64,000 nucleotides of DNA, from the NCBI GenBank assembly GCA_947646735.1, contig CANTFK010000982.1, forward strand, positions 141,827-205,826, written 5' to 3'. This DNA comes from Peronospora farinosa. Lineage: Eukaryota > Oomycota > Peronosporomycetes > Peronosporales > Peronosporaceae. The first letter of the stretch is position 1; each line of letters begins with the position of its first letter. The notes under the pieces were generated by a model. That model was not told where the DNA came from. It worked only from the letters and a program-made list of their open reading frames with translations, and made no database searches. Positions 47,001-60,663 of this stretch are shown in pieces. Made by a program: the position numbers and the translations under genes.

Positions 47001-48931
47001 GTGTTTTTTGGGTAGTCAGTATGACTGAGAGGGCTCGTTTGATTTCGGCATTTGTGACTCCGTTTGAGTTGTTTGAGTGGAAAAGAATGCCGTTTGGACT
47101 AAAGAATGCGCCGCAGATCTATCAGCGGCTGTTGGATAATGCTTTATATGGATTTCTTACGATTTCCTCAAAGCCGGGCTCTGACAAACAAGAGAACCTG
47201 TTCGAGTTGGGTAATCCCGAGGGAGACCTCAAGAATTCTACATTAGGACGTAGTTCGAGATAATGGAGCCGAGGCAAATATAGCCGATGACCAGGTCTGG
47301 GTCCACGAGAGTGGAGAGCTATGCGCGGAAGATATTGACAAAAACTGTTCGATTATCCCCGAGGTCGCCCCTTCTACAGACGAAGTCACGATGGAAGATA
47401 TCCAGATTCTAGACTGTGGTGTAACTCCAAAGGAGCAAGTGGACCGTCTCCGCCAAATCATTTGGCAGAAACGACATCTGTTGATGCGAAAAGGCAACGC
47501 GTTACCCCCGGCAGCCCGAGGAGCGGTGTGCGACATCGATGTGGGAAATGCACGGCCTATCGCCCAACGTGTACGGAAAGTGGCCCCTCAGTTTAGGGAG
47601 AAGCTGTCGGACCTAATCAAGGGCCTGCTATCGTCTAAGATCATCCAGCATTCTACCTCACCATGGGCCAGCCCAATTGTGATCATCGTCAAGAAGAATG
47701 GAGTGGATATAAGGTTGTGTATCGATTACCGGATGGTGAACGAGCTGACGCGCCTCATGGTGTACCCTATGTCTCTCGTTAACGAATTGTTGCAAGATTT
47801 GGACAAAGCCCTATGGTGTTGCTCGCTGGACATGGCCAGTGTTTTTTGGGTAGTCAGTATGACTGAGAGGGCTCGTTTGATTTCGGCATTTGTGACTCCG
47901 TTTGAGTTGTTTGAGTGGAAAAGAATGCCGTTTGGACTAAAGAATGCGCCGCAGATCTATCAGCGGCTGTTGGATAATGCTTTATATGGATTTCTTACGA
48001 TTTCCTCAAAGCCGGGCTCTGACAAACAAGAGAACCTGTTCGAGTTGGGTAATCCCGAGGGAGACCTCAAGAATTCTACATTAGGACGTAGTTCGAGATA
48101 ATGGAGCCGAGGCAAATATAGCCGATGACCAGGTCTGGGTCCACGAGAGTGGAGAGCTATGCGCGGAAGATATTGACAAAAACTGTTCGATTATCCCCGA
48201 GGTCGCCCCTTCTACAGACGAAGTCACGATGGAAGATATCCAGATTCTAGACTGTGGTGTAACTCCAAAGGAGCAAGTGGACCGTCTCCGCCAAATCATT
48301 TGGCAGAAACGACATCTGTTGATGCGAAAAGGCAACGCGTTACCCCCGGCAGCCCGAGGAGCGGTGTGCGACATCGATGTGGGAAATGCACGGCCTATCG
48401 CCCAACGTGTACGGAAAGTGGCCCCTCAGTTTAGGGAGAAGCTGTCGGACCTAATCAAGGGCCTGCTATCGTCTAAGATCATCCAGCATTCTACCTCACC
48501 ATGGGCCAGCCCAATTGTGATCATCGTCAAGAAGAATGGAGTGGATATAAGGTTGTGTATCGATTACCGGATGGTGAACGAGCTGACGCGCCTCATGGTG
48601 TACCCTATGTCTCTCGTTAACGAATTGTTGCAAGATTTGGACAAAGCCCTATGGTGTTGCTCGCTGGACATGGCCAGTGTTTTTTGGGTAGTCAGTATGA
48701 CTGAGAGGGCTCGTTTGATTTCGGCATTTGTGACTCCGTTTGAGTTGTTTGAGTGGAAAAGAATGCCGTTTGGACTAAAGAATGCGCCGCAGATCTATCA
48801 GCGGCTGTTGGATAATGCTTTATATGGATTTCTTACGATTTCCTCAAAGCCGGGCTCTGACAAACAAGAGAACCTGTTCGAGTTGGGTAATCCCGAGGGA
48901 GACCTCAAGAATTCTACATTAGGACGTAGTT
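38038..48931 (+). repeat. Array units 20-32
   Basis: All have Val151 and Ile84. Asn36 (KGNALPP) replaces Ser36 in every unit except 22. Unit 30 has a silent change (AAGGAACAAG). This is the most homogeneous block of the window. Confidence 0.9.
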
Positions 48932-51900
48932 CGAGATAATGGAGCCGAGGCAAATATAGCCGATGACCAGGTCTGGGTCCACGAGAGTGGAGAGCTATGC
49001 GCGGAAGATATTGACAAAAACTGTTCGATTATCCCCGAGGTCGCCCCTTCTACAGACGAAGTCACGATGGAAGATATCCAGATTCTAGACTGTGGTGTAA
49101 CTCCAAAGGAGCAAGTGGACCGTCTCCGCCAAATCATTTGGCAGAAACGACATCTGTTGATGCGAAAAGGCAACGCGTTACCCCCGGCAGCCCGAGGAGC
49201 GGTGTGCGACATCGATGTGGGAAATGCACGGCCTATCGCCCAACGTGTACGGAAAGTGGCCCCTCAGTTTAGGGAGAAGCTGTCGGACCTAATCAAGGGC
49301 CTGCTATCGTCTAAGATCATCCAGCATTCTACCTCACCATGGGCCAGCCCAATTGTGATCATCGTCAAGAAGAATGGAGTGGATATAAGGTTGTGTATCG
49401 ATTACCGGATGGTGAACGAGCTGACGCGCCTCATGGTGTACCCTATGTCTCTCGTTAACGAATTGTTGCAAGATTTGGACAAAGCCCTATGGTGTTGCTC
49501 GCTGGACATGGCCAGTGTTTTTTGGGTAGTCAGTATGACTGAGAGGGCTCGTTTGATTTCGGCATTTGTGACTCCGTTTGAGTTGTTTGAGTGGAAAAGA
49601 ATGCCGTTTGGACTAAAGAATGCGCCGCGGATCTATCAGCGGCTGTTGGATAATGCTTTATATGGATTTCTTACGATTTCCTCAAAGCCGGGCTCTGACA
49701 AACAAGAGAACCTGTTCGAGTTGGGTAATCCCGAGGGAGACCTCAAGAATTCTACATTAGGACGTAGTTCGAGATAATGGAGCCGAGGCAAATATAGCCG
49801 ATGACCAGGTCTGGGTCCACGAGAGTGGAGAGCTATGCGCGGAAGATATTGACAAAAACTGTTCGATTATCCCCGAGGTCGCCCCTTCTACAGACGAAGT
49901 CACGATGGAAGATATCCAGATTCTAGACTGTGGTGTAACTCCAAAGGAGCAAGTGGACCGTCTCCGCCAAATCATTTGGCAGAAACGACATCTGTTGATG
50001 CGAAAAGGCAACGCGTTACCCCCGGCAGCCCGAGGAGCGGTGTGCGACATCGATGTGGGAAATGCACGGCCTATCGCCCAACGTGTACGGAAAGTGGCCC
50101 CTCAGTTTAGGGAGAAGCTGTCGGACCTAATCAAGGGCCTGCTATCGTCTAAGATCATCCAGCATTCTACCTCACCATGGGCCAGCCCAATTGTGATCAT
50201 CGTCAAGAAGAATGGAGTGGATATAAGGTTGTGTATCGATTACCGGATGGTGAACGAGCTGACGCGCCTCATGGTGTACCCTATGTCTCTCGTTAACGAA
50301 TTGTTGCAAGATTTGGACAAAGCCCTATGGTGTTGCTCGCTGGACATGGCCAGTGTTTTTTGGGTAGTCAGTATGACTGAGAGGGCTCGTTTGATTTCGG
50401 CATTTGTGACTCCGTTTGAGTTGTTTGAGTGGAAAAGAATGCCGTTTGGACTAAAGAATGCGCCGCGGATCTATCAGCGGCTGTTGGATAATGCTTTATA
50501 TGGATTTCTTACGATTTCCTCAAAGCCGGGCTCTGACAAACAAGAGAACCTGTTCGAGTTGGGTAATCCCGAGGGAGACCTCAAGAATTCTACATTAGGA
50601 CGTAGTTCGAGATAATGGAGCCGAGGCAAATATAGCCGATGACCAGGTCTGGGTCCACGAGAGTGGAGAGCTATGCGCGGAAGATATTGACAAAAACTGT
50701 TCGATTATCCCCGAGGTCGCCCCTTCTACAGACGAAGTCACGATGGAAGATATCCAGATTCTAGACTGTGGTGTAACTCCAAAGGAGCAAGTGGACCGTC
50801 TCCGCCAAATCATTTGGCAGAAACGACATCTGTTGATGCGAAAAGGCAACGCGTTACCCCCGGCAGCCCGAGGAGCGGTGTGCGACATCGATGTGGGAAA
50901 TGCACGGCCTATCGCCCAACGTGTACGGAAAGTGGCCCCTCAGTTTAGGGAGAAGCTGTCGGACCTAATCAAGGGCCTGCTATCGTCTAAGATCATCCAG
51001 CATTCTACCTCACCATGGGCCAGCCCAATTGTGATCATCGTCAAGAAGAATGGAGTGGATATAAGGTTGTGTATCGATTACCGGATGGTGAACGAGCTGA
51101 CGCGCCTCATGGTGTACCCTATGTCTCTCGTTAACGAATTGTTGCAAGATTTGGACAAAGCCCTATGGTGTTGCTCGCTGGACATGGCCAGTGGTTTTTG
51201 GGTAGTCAGTATGACTGAGAGGGCTCGTTTGATTTCGGCATTTGTGACTCCGTTTGAGTTGTTTGAGTGGAAAAGAATGCCGTTTGGACTAAAGAATGCG
51301 CCGCAGATCTATCAGCGGCTGTTGGATAATGCTTTATATGGATTTCTTACGATTTCCTCAAAGCCGGGCTCTGACAAACAAGAGAACCTGTTCGAGTTGG
51401 GTAATCCCGAGGGAGACCTCAAGAATTCTACATTAGGACGTAGTTCGAGATAATGGAGCCGAGGCAAATATAGCCGATGACCAGGTCTGGGTCCACGAGA
51501 GTGGAGAGCTATGCGCGGAAGATATTGACAAAAACTGTTCGATTATCCCCGAGGTCGCCCCTTCTACAGACGAAGTCACGATGGAAGATATCCAGATTCT
51601 AGACTGTGGTGTAACTCCAAAGGAGCAAGTGGACCGTCTCCGCCAAATCATTTGGCAGAAACGACATCTGTTGATGCGAAAAGGCAACGCGTTACCCCCG
51701 GCAGCCCGAGGAGCGGTGTGCGACATCGATGTGGGAAATGCACGGCCTATCGCCCAACGTGTACGGAAAGTGGCCCCTCAGTTTAGGGAGAAGCTGTCGG
51801 ACCTAATCAAGGGCCTGCTATCGTCTAAGATCATCCAGCATTCTACCTCACCATGGGCCAGCCCAATTGTGATCATCGTCAAGAAGAATGGAGTGGATAT

Positions 51901-54900
51901 AAGGTTGTGTATCGATTACCGGATGGTGAACGAGCTGACGCGCCTCATGGTGTACCCTATGTCTCTCGTTAACGAATTGTTGCAAGATTTGGACAAAGCC
52001 CTATGGTGTTGCTCGCTGGACATGGCCAGTGTTTTTGGGTAGTCAGTATGACTGAGAGGGCTCGTTTGATTTCGGCATTTGTGACTCCGTTTGAGTTGTT
52101 TGAGTGGAAAAGAATGCCGTTTGGACTAAAGAATGCGCCGCGGATCTATCAGCGGCTGTTGGATAATGCTTTATATGGATTTCTTACGATTTCCTCAAAG
52201 CCGGGCTCTGACAAACAAGAGAACCTGTTCGAGTTGGGTAATCCCGAGGGAGACCTCAAGAATTCTACATTAGGACGTAGTTCGAGATAATGGAGCCGAG
52301 GCAAATATAGCCGATGACCAGGTCTGGGTCCACGAGAGTGGAGAGCTATGCGCGGAAGATATTGACAAAAACTGTTCGATTATCCCCGAGGTCGCCCCTT
52401 CTACAGACGAAGTCACGATGGAAGATATCCAGATTCTAGACTGTGGTGTAACTCCAAAGGAGCAAGTGGACCGTCTCCGCCAAATCATTTGGCAGAAACG
52501 ACATCTGTTGATGCGAAAAGGCAACGCGTTACCCCCGGCAGCCCGAGGAGCGGTGTGCGACATCGATGTGGGAAATGCACGGCCTATCGCCCAACGTGTA
52601 CGGAAAGTGGCCCCTCAGTTTAGGGAGAAGCTGTCGGACCTAATCAAGGGCCTGCTATCGTCTAAGATCATCCAGCATTCTACCTCACCATGGGCCAGCC
52701 CAATTGTGATCATCGTCAAGAAGAATGGAGTGGATATAAGGTTGTGTATCGATTACCGGATGGTGAACGAGCTGACGCGCCTCATGGTGTACCCTATGTC
52801 TCTCGTTAACGAATTGTTGCAAGATTTGGACAAAGCCCTATGGTGTTGCTCGCTGGACATGGCCAGTGTTTTTTGGGTAGTCAGTATGACTGAGAGGGCT
52901 CGTTTGATTTCGGCATTTGTGACTCCGTTTGAGTTGTTTGAGTGGAAAAGAATGCCGTTTGGACTAAAGAATGCGCCGCAGATCTATCAGCGGCTGTTGG
53001 ATAATGCTTTATATGGATTTCTTACGATTTCCTCAAAGCCGGGCTCTGACAAACAAGAGAACCTGTTCGAGTTGGGTAATCCCGAGGGAGACCTCAAGAA
53101 TTCTACATTAGGACGTAGTTCGAGATAATGGAGCCGAGGCAAATATAGCCGATGACCAGGTCTGGGTCCACGAGAGTGGAGAGCTATGCGCGGAAGATAT
53201 TGACAAAAACTGTTCGATTATCCCCGAGGTCGCCCCTTCTACAGACGAAGTCACGATGGAAGATATCCAGATTCTAGACTGTGGTGTAACTCCAAAGGAG
53301 CAAGTGGACCGTCTCCGCCAAATCATTTGGCAGAAACGACATCTGTTGATGCGAAAAGGCAACGCGTTACCCCCGGCAGCCCGAGGAGCGGTGTGCGACA
53401 TCGATGTGGGAAATGCACGGCCTATCGCCCAACGTGTACGGAAAGTGGCCCCTCAGTTTAGGGAGAAGCTGTCGGACCTAATCAAGGGCCTGCTATCGTC
53501 TAAGATCATCCAGCATTCTACCTCACCATGGGCCAGCCCAATTGTGATCATCGTCAAGAAGAATGGAGTGGATATAAGGTTGTGTATCGATTACCGGATG
53601 GTGAACGAGCTGACGCGCCTCATGGTGTACCCTATGTCTCTCGTTAACGAATTGTTGCAAGATTTGGACAAAGCCCTATGGTGTTGCTCGCTGGACATGG
53701 CCAGTGTTTTTTGGGTAGTCAGTATGACTGAGAGGGCTCGTTTGATTTCGGCATTTGTGACTCCGTTTGAGTTGTTTGAGTGGAAAAGAATGCCGTTTGG
53801 ACTAAAGAATGCGCCGCAGATCTATCAGCGGCTGTTGGATAATGCTTTATATGGATTTCTTACGATTTCCTCAAAGCCGGGCTCTGACAAACAAGAGAAC
53901 CTGTTCGAGTTGGGTAATCCCGAGGGAGACCTCAAGAATTCTACATTAGGACGTAGTTCGAGATAATGGAGCCGAGGCAAATATAGCCGATGACCAGGTC
54001 TGGGTCCACGAGAGTGGAGAGCTATGCGCGGAAGATATTGACAAAAACTGTTCGATTATCCCCGAGGTCGCCCCTTCTACAGACGAAGTCACGATGGAAG
54101 ATATCCAGATTCTAGACTGTGGTGTAACTCCAAAGGAGCAAGTGGACCGTCTCCGCCAAATCATTTGGCAGAAACGACATCTGTTGATGCGAAAAGGCAA
54201 CGCGTTACCCCCGGCAGCCCGAGGAGCGGTGTGCGACATCGATGTGGGAAATGCACGGCCTATCGCCCAACGTGTACGGAAAGTGGCCCCTCAGTTTAGG
54301 GAGAAGCTGTCGGACCTAATCAAGGGCCTGCTATCGTCTAAGATCATCCAGCATTCTACCTCACCATGGGCCAGCCCAATTGTGATCATCGTCAAGAAGA
54401 ATGGAGTGGATATAAGGTTGTGTATCGATTACCGGATGGTGAACGAGCTGACGCGCCTCATGGTGTACCCTATGTCTCTCGTTAACGAATTGTTGCAAGA
54501 TTTGGACAAAGCCCTATGGTGTTGCTCGCTGGACATGGCCAGTGTTTTTTGGGTAGTCAGTATGACTGAGAGGGCTCGTTTGATTTCGGCATTTGTGACT
54601 CCGTTTGAGTTGTTTGAGTGGAAAAGAATGCCGTTTGGACTAAAGAATGCGCCGCAGATCTATCAGCGGCTGTTGGATAATGCTTTATATGGATTTCTTA
54701 CGATTTCCTCAAAGCCGGGCTCTGACAAACAAGAGAACCTGTTCGAGTTGGGTAATCCCGAGGGAGACCTCAAGAATTCTACATTAGGACGTAGTTCGAG
54801 ATAATGGAGCCGAGGCAAATATAGCCGATGACCAGGTCTGGGTCCACGAGAGTGGAGAGCTATGCGCGGAAGATATTGACAAAAACTGTTCGATTATCCC

Positions 54901-57900
54901 CGAGGTCGCCCCTTCTACAGACGAAGTCACGATGGAAGATATCCAGATTCTAGACTGTGGTGTAACTCCAAAGGAGCAAGTGGACCGTCTCCGCCAAATC
55001 ATTTGGCAGAAACGACATCTGTTGATGCGAAAAGGCAACGCGTTACCCCCGGCAGCCCGAGGAGCGGTGTGCGACATCGATGTGGGAAATGCACGGCCTA
55101 TCGCCCAACGTGTACGGAAAGTGGCCCCTCAGTTTAGGGAGAAGCTGTCGGACCTAATCAAGGGCCTGCTATCGTCTAAGATCATCCAGCATTCTACCTC
55201 ACCATGGGCCAGCCCAATTGTGATCATCGTCAAGAAGAATGGAGTGGATATAAGGTTGTGTATCGATTACCGGATGGTGAACGAGCTGACGCGCCTCATG
55301 GTGTACCCTATGTCTCTCGTTAACGAATTGTTGCAAGATTTGGACAAAGCCCTATGGTGTTGCTCGCTGGACATGGCCAGTGTTTTTTGGGTAGTCAGTA
55401 TGACTGAGAGGGCTCGTTTGATTTCGGCATTTGTGACTCCGTTTGAGTTGTTTGAGTGGAAAAGAATGCCGTTTGGACTAAAGAATGCGCCGCGGATCTA
55501 TCAGCGGCTGTTGGATAATGCTTTATATGGATTTCTTACGATTTCCTCAAAGCCGGGCTCTGACAAACAAGAGAACCTGTTCGAGTTGGGTAATCCCGAG
55601 GGAGACCTCAAGAATTCTACATTAGGACGTAGTTCGAGATAATGGAGCCGAGGCAAATATAGCCGATGACCAGGTCTGGGTCCACGAGAGTGGAGAGCTA
55701 TGCGCGGAAGATATTGACAAAAACTGTTCGATTATCCCCGAGGTCGCCCCTTCTACAGACGAAGTCACGATGGAAGATATCCAGATTCTAGACTGTGGTG
55801 TAACTCCAAAGGAGCAAGTGGACCGTCTCCGCCAAATCATTTGGCAGAAACGACATCTGTTGATGCGAAAAGGCAACGCGTTACCCCCGGCAGCCCGAGG
55901 AGCGGTGTGCGACATCGATGTGGGAAATGCACGGCCTATCGCCCAACGTGTACGGAAAGTGGCCCCTCAGTTTAGGGAGAAGCTGTCGGACCTAATCAAG
56001 GGCCTGCTATCGTCTAAGATCATCCAGCATTCTACCTCACCATGGGCCAGCCCAATTGTGATCATCGTCAAGAAGAATGGAGTGGATATAAGGTTGTGTA
56101 TCGATTACCGGATGGTGAACGAGCTGACGCGCCTCATGGTGTACCCTATGTCTCTCGTTAACGAATTGTTGCAAGATTTGGACAAAGCCCTATGGTGTTG
56201 CTCGCTGGACATGGCCAGTGTTTTTTGGGTAGTCAGTATGACTGAGAGGGCTCGTTTGATTTCGGCATTTGTGACTCCGTTTGAGTTGTTTGAGTGGAAA
56301 AGAATGCCGTTTGGACTAAAGAATGCGCCGCAGATCTATCAGCGGCTGTTGGATAATGCTTTATATGGATTTCTTACGATTTCCTCAAAGCCGGGCTCTG
56401 ACAAACAAGAGAACCTGTTCGAGTTGGGTAATCCCGAGGGAGACCTCAAGAATTCTACATTAGGACGTAGTTCGAGATAATGGAGCCGAGGCAAATATAG
56501 CCGATGACCAGGTCTGGGTCCACGAGAGTGGAGAGCTATGCGCGGAAGATATTGACAAAAACTGTTCGATTATCCCCGAGGTCGCCCCTTCTACAGACGA
56601 AGTCACGATGGAAGATATCCAGATTCTAGACTGTGGTGTAACTCCAAAGGAGCAAGTGGACCGTCTCCGCCAAATCATTTGGCAGAAACGACATCTGTTG
56701 ATGCGAAAAGGCAACGCGTTACCCCCGGCAGCCCGAGGAGCGGTGTGCGACATCGATGTGGGAAATGCACGGCCTATCGCCCAACGTGTACGGAAAGTGG
56801 CCCCTCAGTTTAGGGAGAAGCTGTCGGACCTAATCAAGGGCCTGCTATCGTCTAAGATCATCCAGCATTCTACCTCACCATGGGCCAGCCCAATTGTGAT
56901 CATCGTCAAGAAGAATGGAGTGGATATAAGGTTGTGTATCGATTACCGGATGGTGAACGAGCTGACGCGCCTCATGGTGTACCCTATGTCTCTCGTTAAC
57001 GAATTGTTGCAAGATTTGGACAAAGCCCTATGGTGTTGCTCGCTGGACATGGCCAGTGTTTTTTGGGTAGTCAGTATGACTGAGAGGGCTCGTTTGATTT
57101 CGGCATTTGTGACTCCGTTTGAGTTGTTTGAGTGGAAAAGAATGCCGTTTGGACTAAAGAATGCGCCGCGGATCTATCAGCGGCTGTTGGATAATGCTTT
57201 ATATGGATTTCTTACGATTTCCTCAAAGCCGGGCTCTGACAAACAAGAGAACCTGTTCGAGTTGGGTAATCCCGAGGGAGACCTCAAGAATTCTACATTA
57301 GGACGTAGTTCGAGATAATGGAGCCGAGGCAAATATAGCCGATGACCAGGTCTGGGTCCACGAGAGTGGAGAGCTATGCGCGGAAGATATTGACAAAAAC
57401 TGTTCGATTATCCCCGAGGTCGCCCCTTCTACAGACGAAGTCACGATGGAAGATATCCAGATTCTAGACTGTGGTGTAACTCCAAAGGAGCAAGTGGACC
57501 GTCTCCGCCAAATCATTTGGCAGAAACGACATCTGTTGATGCGAAAAGGCAACGCGTTACCCCCGGCAGCCCGAGGAGCGGTGTGCGACATCGATGTGGG
57601 AAATGCACGGCCTATCGCCCAACGTGTACGGAAAGTGGCCCCTCAGTTTAGGGAGAAGCTGTCGGACCTAATCAAGGGCCTGCTATCGTCTAAGATCATC
57701 CAGCATTCTACCTCACCATGGGCCAGCCCAATTGTGATCATCGTCAAGAAGAATGGAGTGGATATAAGGTTGTGTATCGATTACCGGATGGTGAACGAGC
57801 TGACGCGCCTCATGGTGTACCCTATGTCTCTCGTTAACGAATTGTTGCAAGATTTGGACAAAGCCCTATGGTGTTGCTCGCTGGACATGGCCAGTGTTTT

Positions 57901-58986
57901 TTGGGTAGTCAGTATGACTGAGAGGGCTCGTTTGATTTCGGCATTTGTGACTCCGTTTGAGTTGTTTGAGTGGAAAAGAATGCCGTTTGGACTAAAGAAT
58001 GCGCCGCGGATCTATCAGCGGCTGTTGGATAATGCTTTATATGGATTTCTTACGATTTCCTCAAAGCCGGGCTCTGACAAACAAGAGAACCTGTTCGAGT
58101 TGGGTAATCCCGAGGGAGACCTCAAGAATTCTACATTAGGACGTAGTTCGAGATAATGGAGCCGAGGCAAATATAGCCGATGACCAGGTCTGGGTCCACG
58201 AGAGTGGAGAGCTATGCGCGGAAGATATTGACAAAAACTGTTCGATTATCCCCGAGGTCGCCCCTTCTACAGACGAAGTCACGATGGAAGATATCCAGAT
58301 TCTAGACTGTGGTGTAACTCCAAAGGAGCAAGTGGACCGTCTCCGCCAAATCATTTGGCAGAAACGACATCTGTTGATGCGAAAAGGCAACGCGTTACCC
58401 CCGGCAGCCCGAGGAGCGGTGTGCGACATCGATGTGGGAAATGCACGGCCTATCGCCCAACGTGTACGGAAAGTGGCCCCTCAGTTTAGGGAGAAGCTGT
58501 CGGACCTAATCAAGGGCCTGCTATCGTCTAAGATCATCCAGCATTCTACCTCACCATGGGCCAGCCCAATTGTGATCATCGTCAAGAAGAATGGAGTGGA
58601 TATAAGGTTGTGTATCGATTACCGGATGGTGAACGAGCTGACGCGCCTCATGGTGTACCCTATGTCTCTCGTTAACGAATTGTTGCAAGATTTGGACAAA
58701 GCCCTATGGTGTTGCTCGCTGGACATGGCCAGTGTTTTTTGGGTAGTCAGTATGACTGAGAGGGCTCGTTTGATTTCGGCATTTGTGACTCCGTTTGAGT
58801 TGTTTGAGTGGAAAAGAATGCCGTTTGGACTAAAGAATGCGCCGCGGATCTATCAGCGGCTGTTGGATAATGCTTTATATGGATTTCTTACGATTTCCTC
58901 AAAGCCGGGCTCTGACAAACAAGAGAACCTGTTCGAGTTGGGTAATCCCGAGGGAGACCTCAAGAATTCTACATTAGGACGTAGTT
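48932..58986 (+). repeat. Array units 33-44
   Basis: Asn36 throughout. Arg188 (NAPRIY) appears in units 33, 34, 36, 40, 42, 43 and 44, and Gln188 in the others. Unit 35 alone has Gly151. Unit 36 is frameshifted. Confidence 0.9.
51446..52282 (+). pseudogene. Unit 36: frameshifted RT copy (837 bp)
   Basis: One T is missing from the T run in motif A (CAGTGTTTTTGGG), so the frame ends at once (VFG then TAG, 52040-52042). The rest of the RT fragment resumes in another frame (52003-52290). It is the only copy in the window whose frame is broken. Confidence 0.9.
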
Positions 58987-59824
58987 CGAGATAATGGAGC
59001 CGAGGCAAATATAGCCGATGACCAGGTCTGGGTCCACGAGAGTGGAGAGCTATGCGCGGAAGATATTGACAAAAACTGTTCGATTATCCCCGAGGTCGCC
59101 CCTTCTACAGACGAAGTCACGATGGAAGATATCCAGATTCTAGACTGTGGTGTAACTCCAAAGGAGCAAGTGGACCGTCTCCGCCAAATCATTTGGCAGA
59201 AACGACATCTGTTGATGCGAAAAGGCAACGCGTTACCCCCGGCAGCCCGAGGAGCGGTGTGCGACATCGATGTGGGAAATGCACGGCCTATCGCCCAACG
59301 TGTACGGAAAGTGGCCCCTCAGTTTAGGGAGAAGCTGTCGGACCTAATCAAGGGCCTGCTATCGTCTAAGATCATCCAGCATTCTACCTCACCATGGGCC
59401 AGCCCAATTGTGATCATCGTCAAGAAGAATGGAGTGGATATAAAGTTGTGTATCGATTACCGGATGGTGAACGAGCTGACGCGCCTCATGGTGTACCTTA
59501 TGTCTCTCGTTAACGAATTGTTGCAAGATTTGGACAAAGCCCTATGGTGTTGCTCGCTGGACATGGCCAGTGGTTTTTGGGTAGTCAGTATGACTGAGAG
59601 GGCTCGTTTGATTTCGGCATTTGTGACTCCGTTTGAGTTGTTTGAGTGGAAAAGAATGCCGTTTGGACTAAAGAATGCGCCGCAGATCTATCAGCGGCTG
59701 TTGGATAATGCTTTATATGGATTTCTTACGATTTCCTCAAAGCCGGGCTCTGACAAACAAGAGAACCTGTTCGAGTTGGGTAATCCCGAGGGAGACCTCA
59801 AGAATTCTACATTAGGACGTAGTT
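58987..59824 (+). repeat. Array unit 45, with private markers
   Basis: Carries two missense changes found nowhere else in the window, Lys108 (VDIKLC) and Leu126 (MVYLMS), together with Gly151 and Gln188. Useful as a landmark for assembly checks. Confidence 0.9.
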
Positions 59825-60663
59825 CGAGATAATGGAGCCGAGGCAAATATAGCCGATGACCAGGTCTGGGTCCACGAGAGTGGAGAGCTATGCGCGGAAG
59901 ATATTGACAAAAACTGTTCGATTATCCCCGAGGTCGCCCCTGTCTACAGACGAAGTCACGATGGAAGATATCCAGATTCTAGACTGTGGTGTAACTCCAA
60001 AGGAGCAAGTGGACCGTCTCCGCCAAATCATTTGGCAGAAACGACATCTGTTGATGCGAAAAGGCAACGCGTTACCCCCGGCAGCCCGAGGAGCGGTGTG
60101 CGACATCGATGTGGGAAATGCACGGCCTATCGCCCAACGTGTACGGAAAGTGGCCCCTCAGTTTAGGGAGAAGCTGTCGGACCTAATCAAGGGCCTGCTA
60201 TCGTCTAAGATCATCCAGCATTCTACCTCACCATGGGCCAGCCCAATTGTGATCATCGTCAAGAAGAATGGAGTGGATATAAGGTTGTGTATCGATTACC
60301 GGATGGTGAACGAGCTGACGCGCCTCATGGTGTACCCTATGTCTCTCGTTAACGAATTGTTGCAAGATTTGGACAAAGCCCTATGGTGTTGCTCGCTGGA
60401 CATGGCCAGTGTTTTTTGGGTAGTCAGTATGACTGAGAGGGCTCGTTTGATTTCGGCATTTGTGACTCCGTTTGAGTTGTTTGAGTGGAAAAGAATGCCG
60501 TTTGGACTAAAGAATGCGCCGCGGATCTATCAGCGGCTGTTGGATAATGCTTTATATGGATTTCTTACGATTTCCTCAAAGCCGGGCTCTGACAAACAAG
60601 AGAACCTGTTCGAGTTGGGTAATCCCGAGGGAGACCTCAAGAATTCTACATTAGGACGTAGTT
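59825..60663 (+). repeat. Array unit 46 (839-bp form)
   Basis: The extra G reappears here, 40 units away from units 5-7, but now with Asn36, Ile84, Val151 and Arg188. This is a recombinant combination of markers. Confidence 0.9.
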
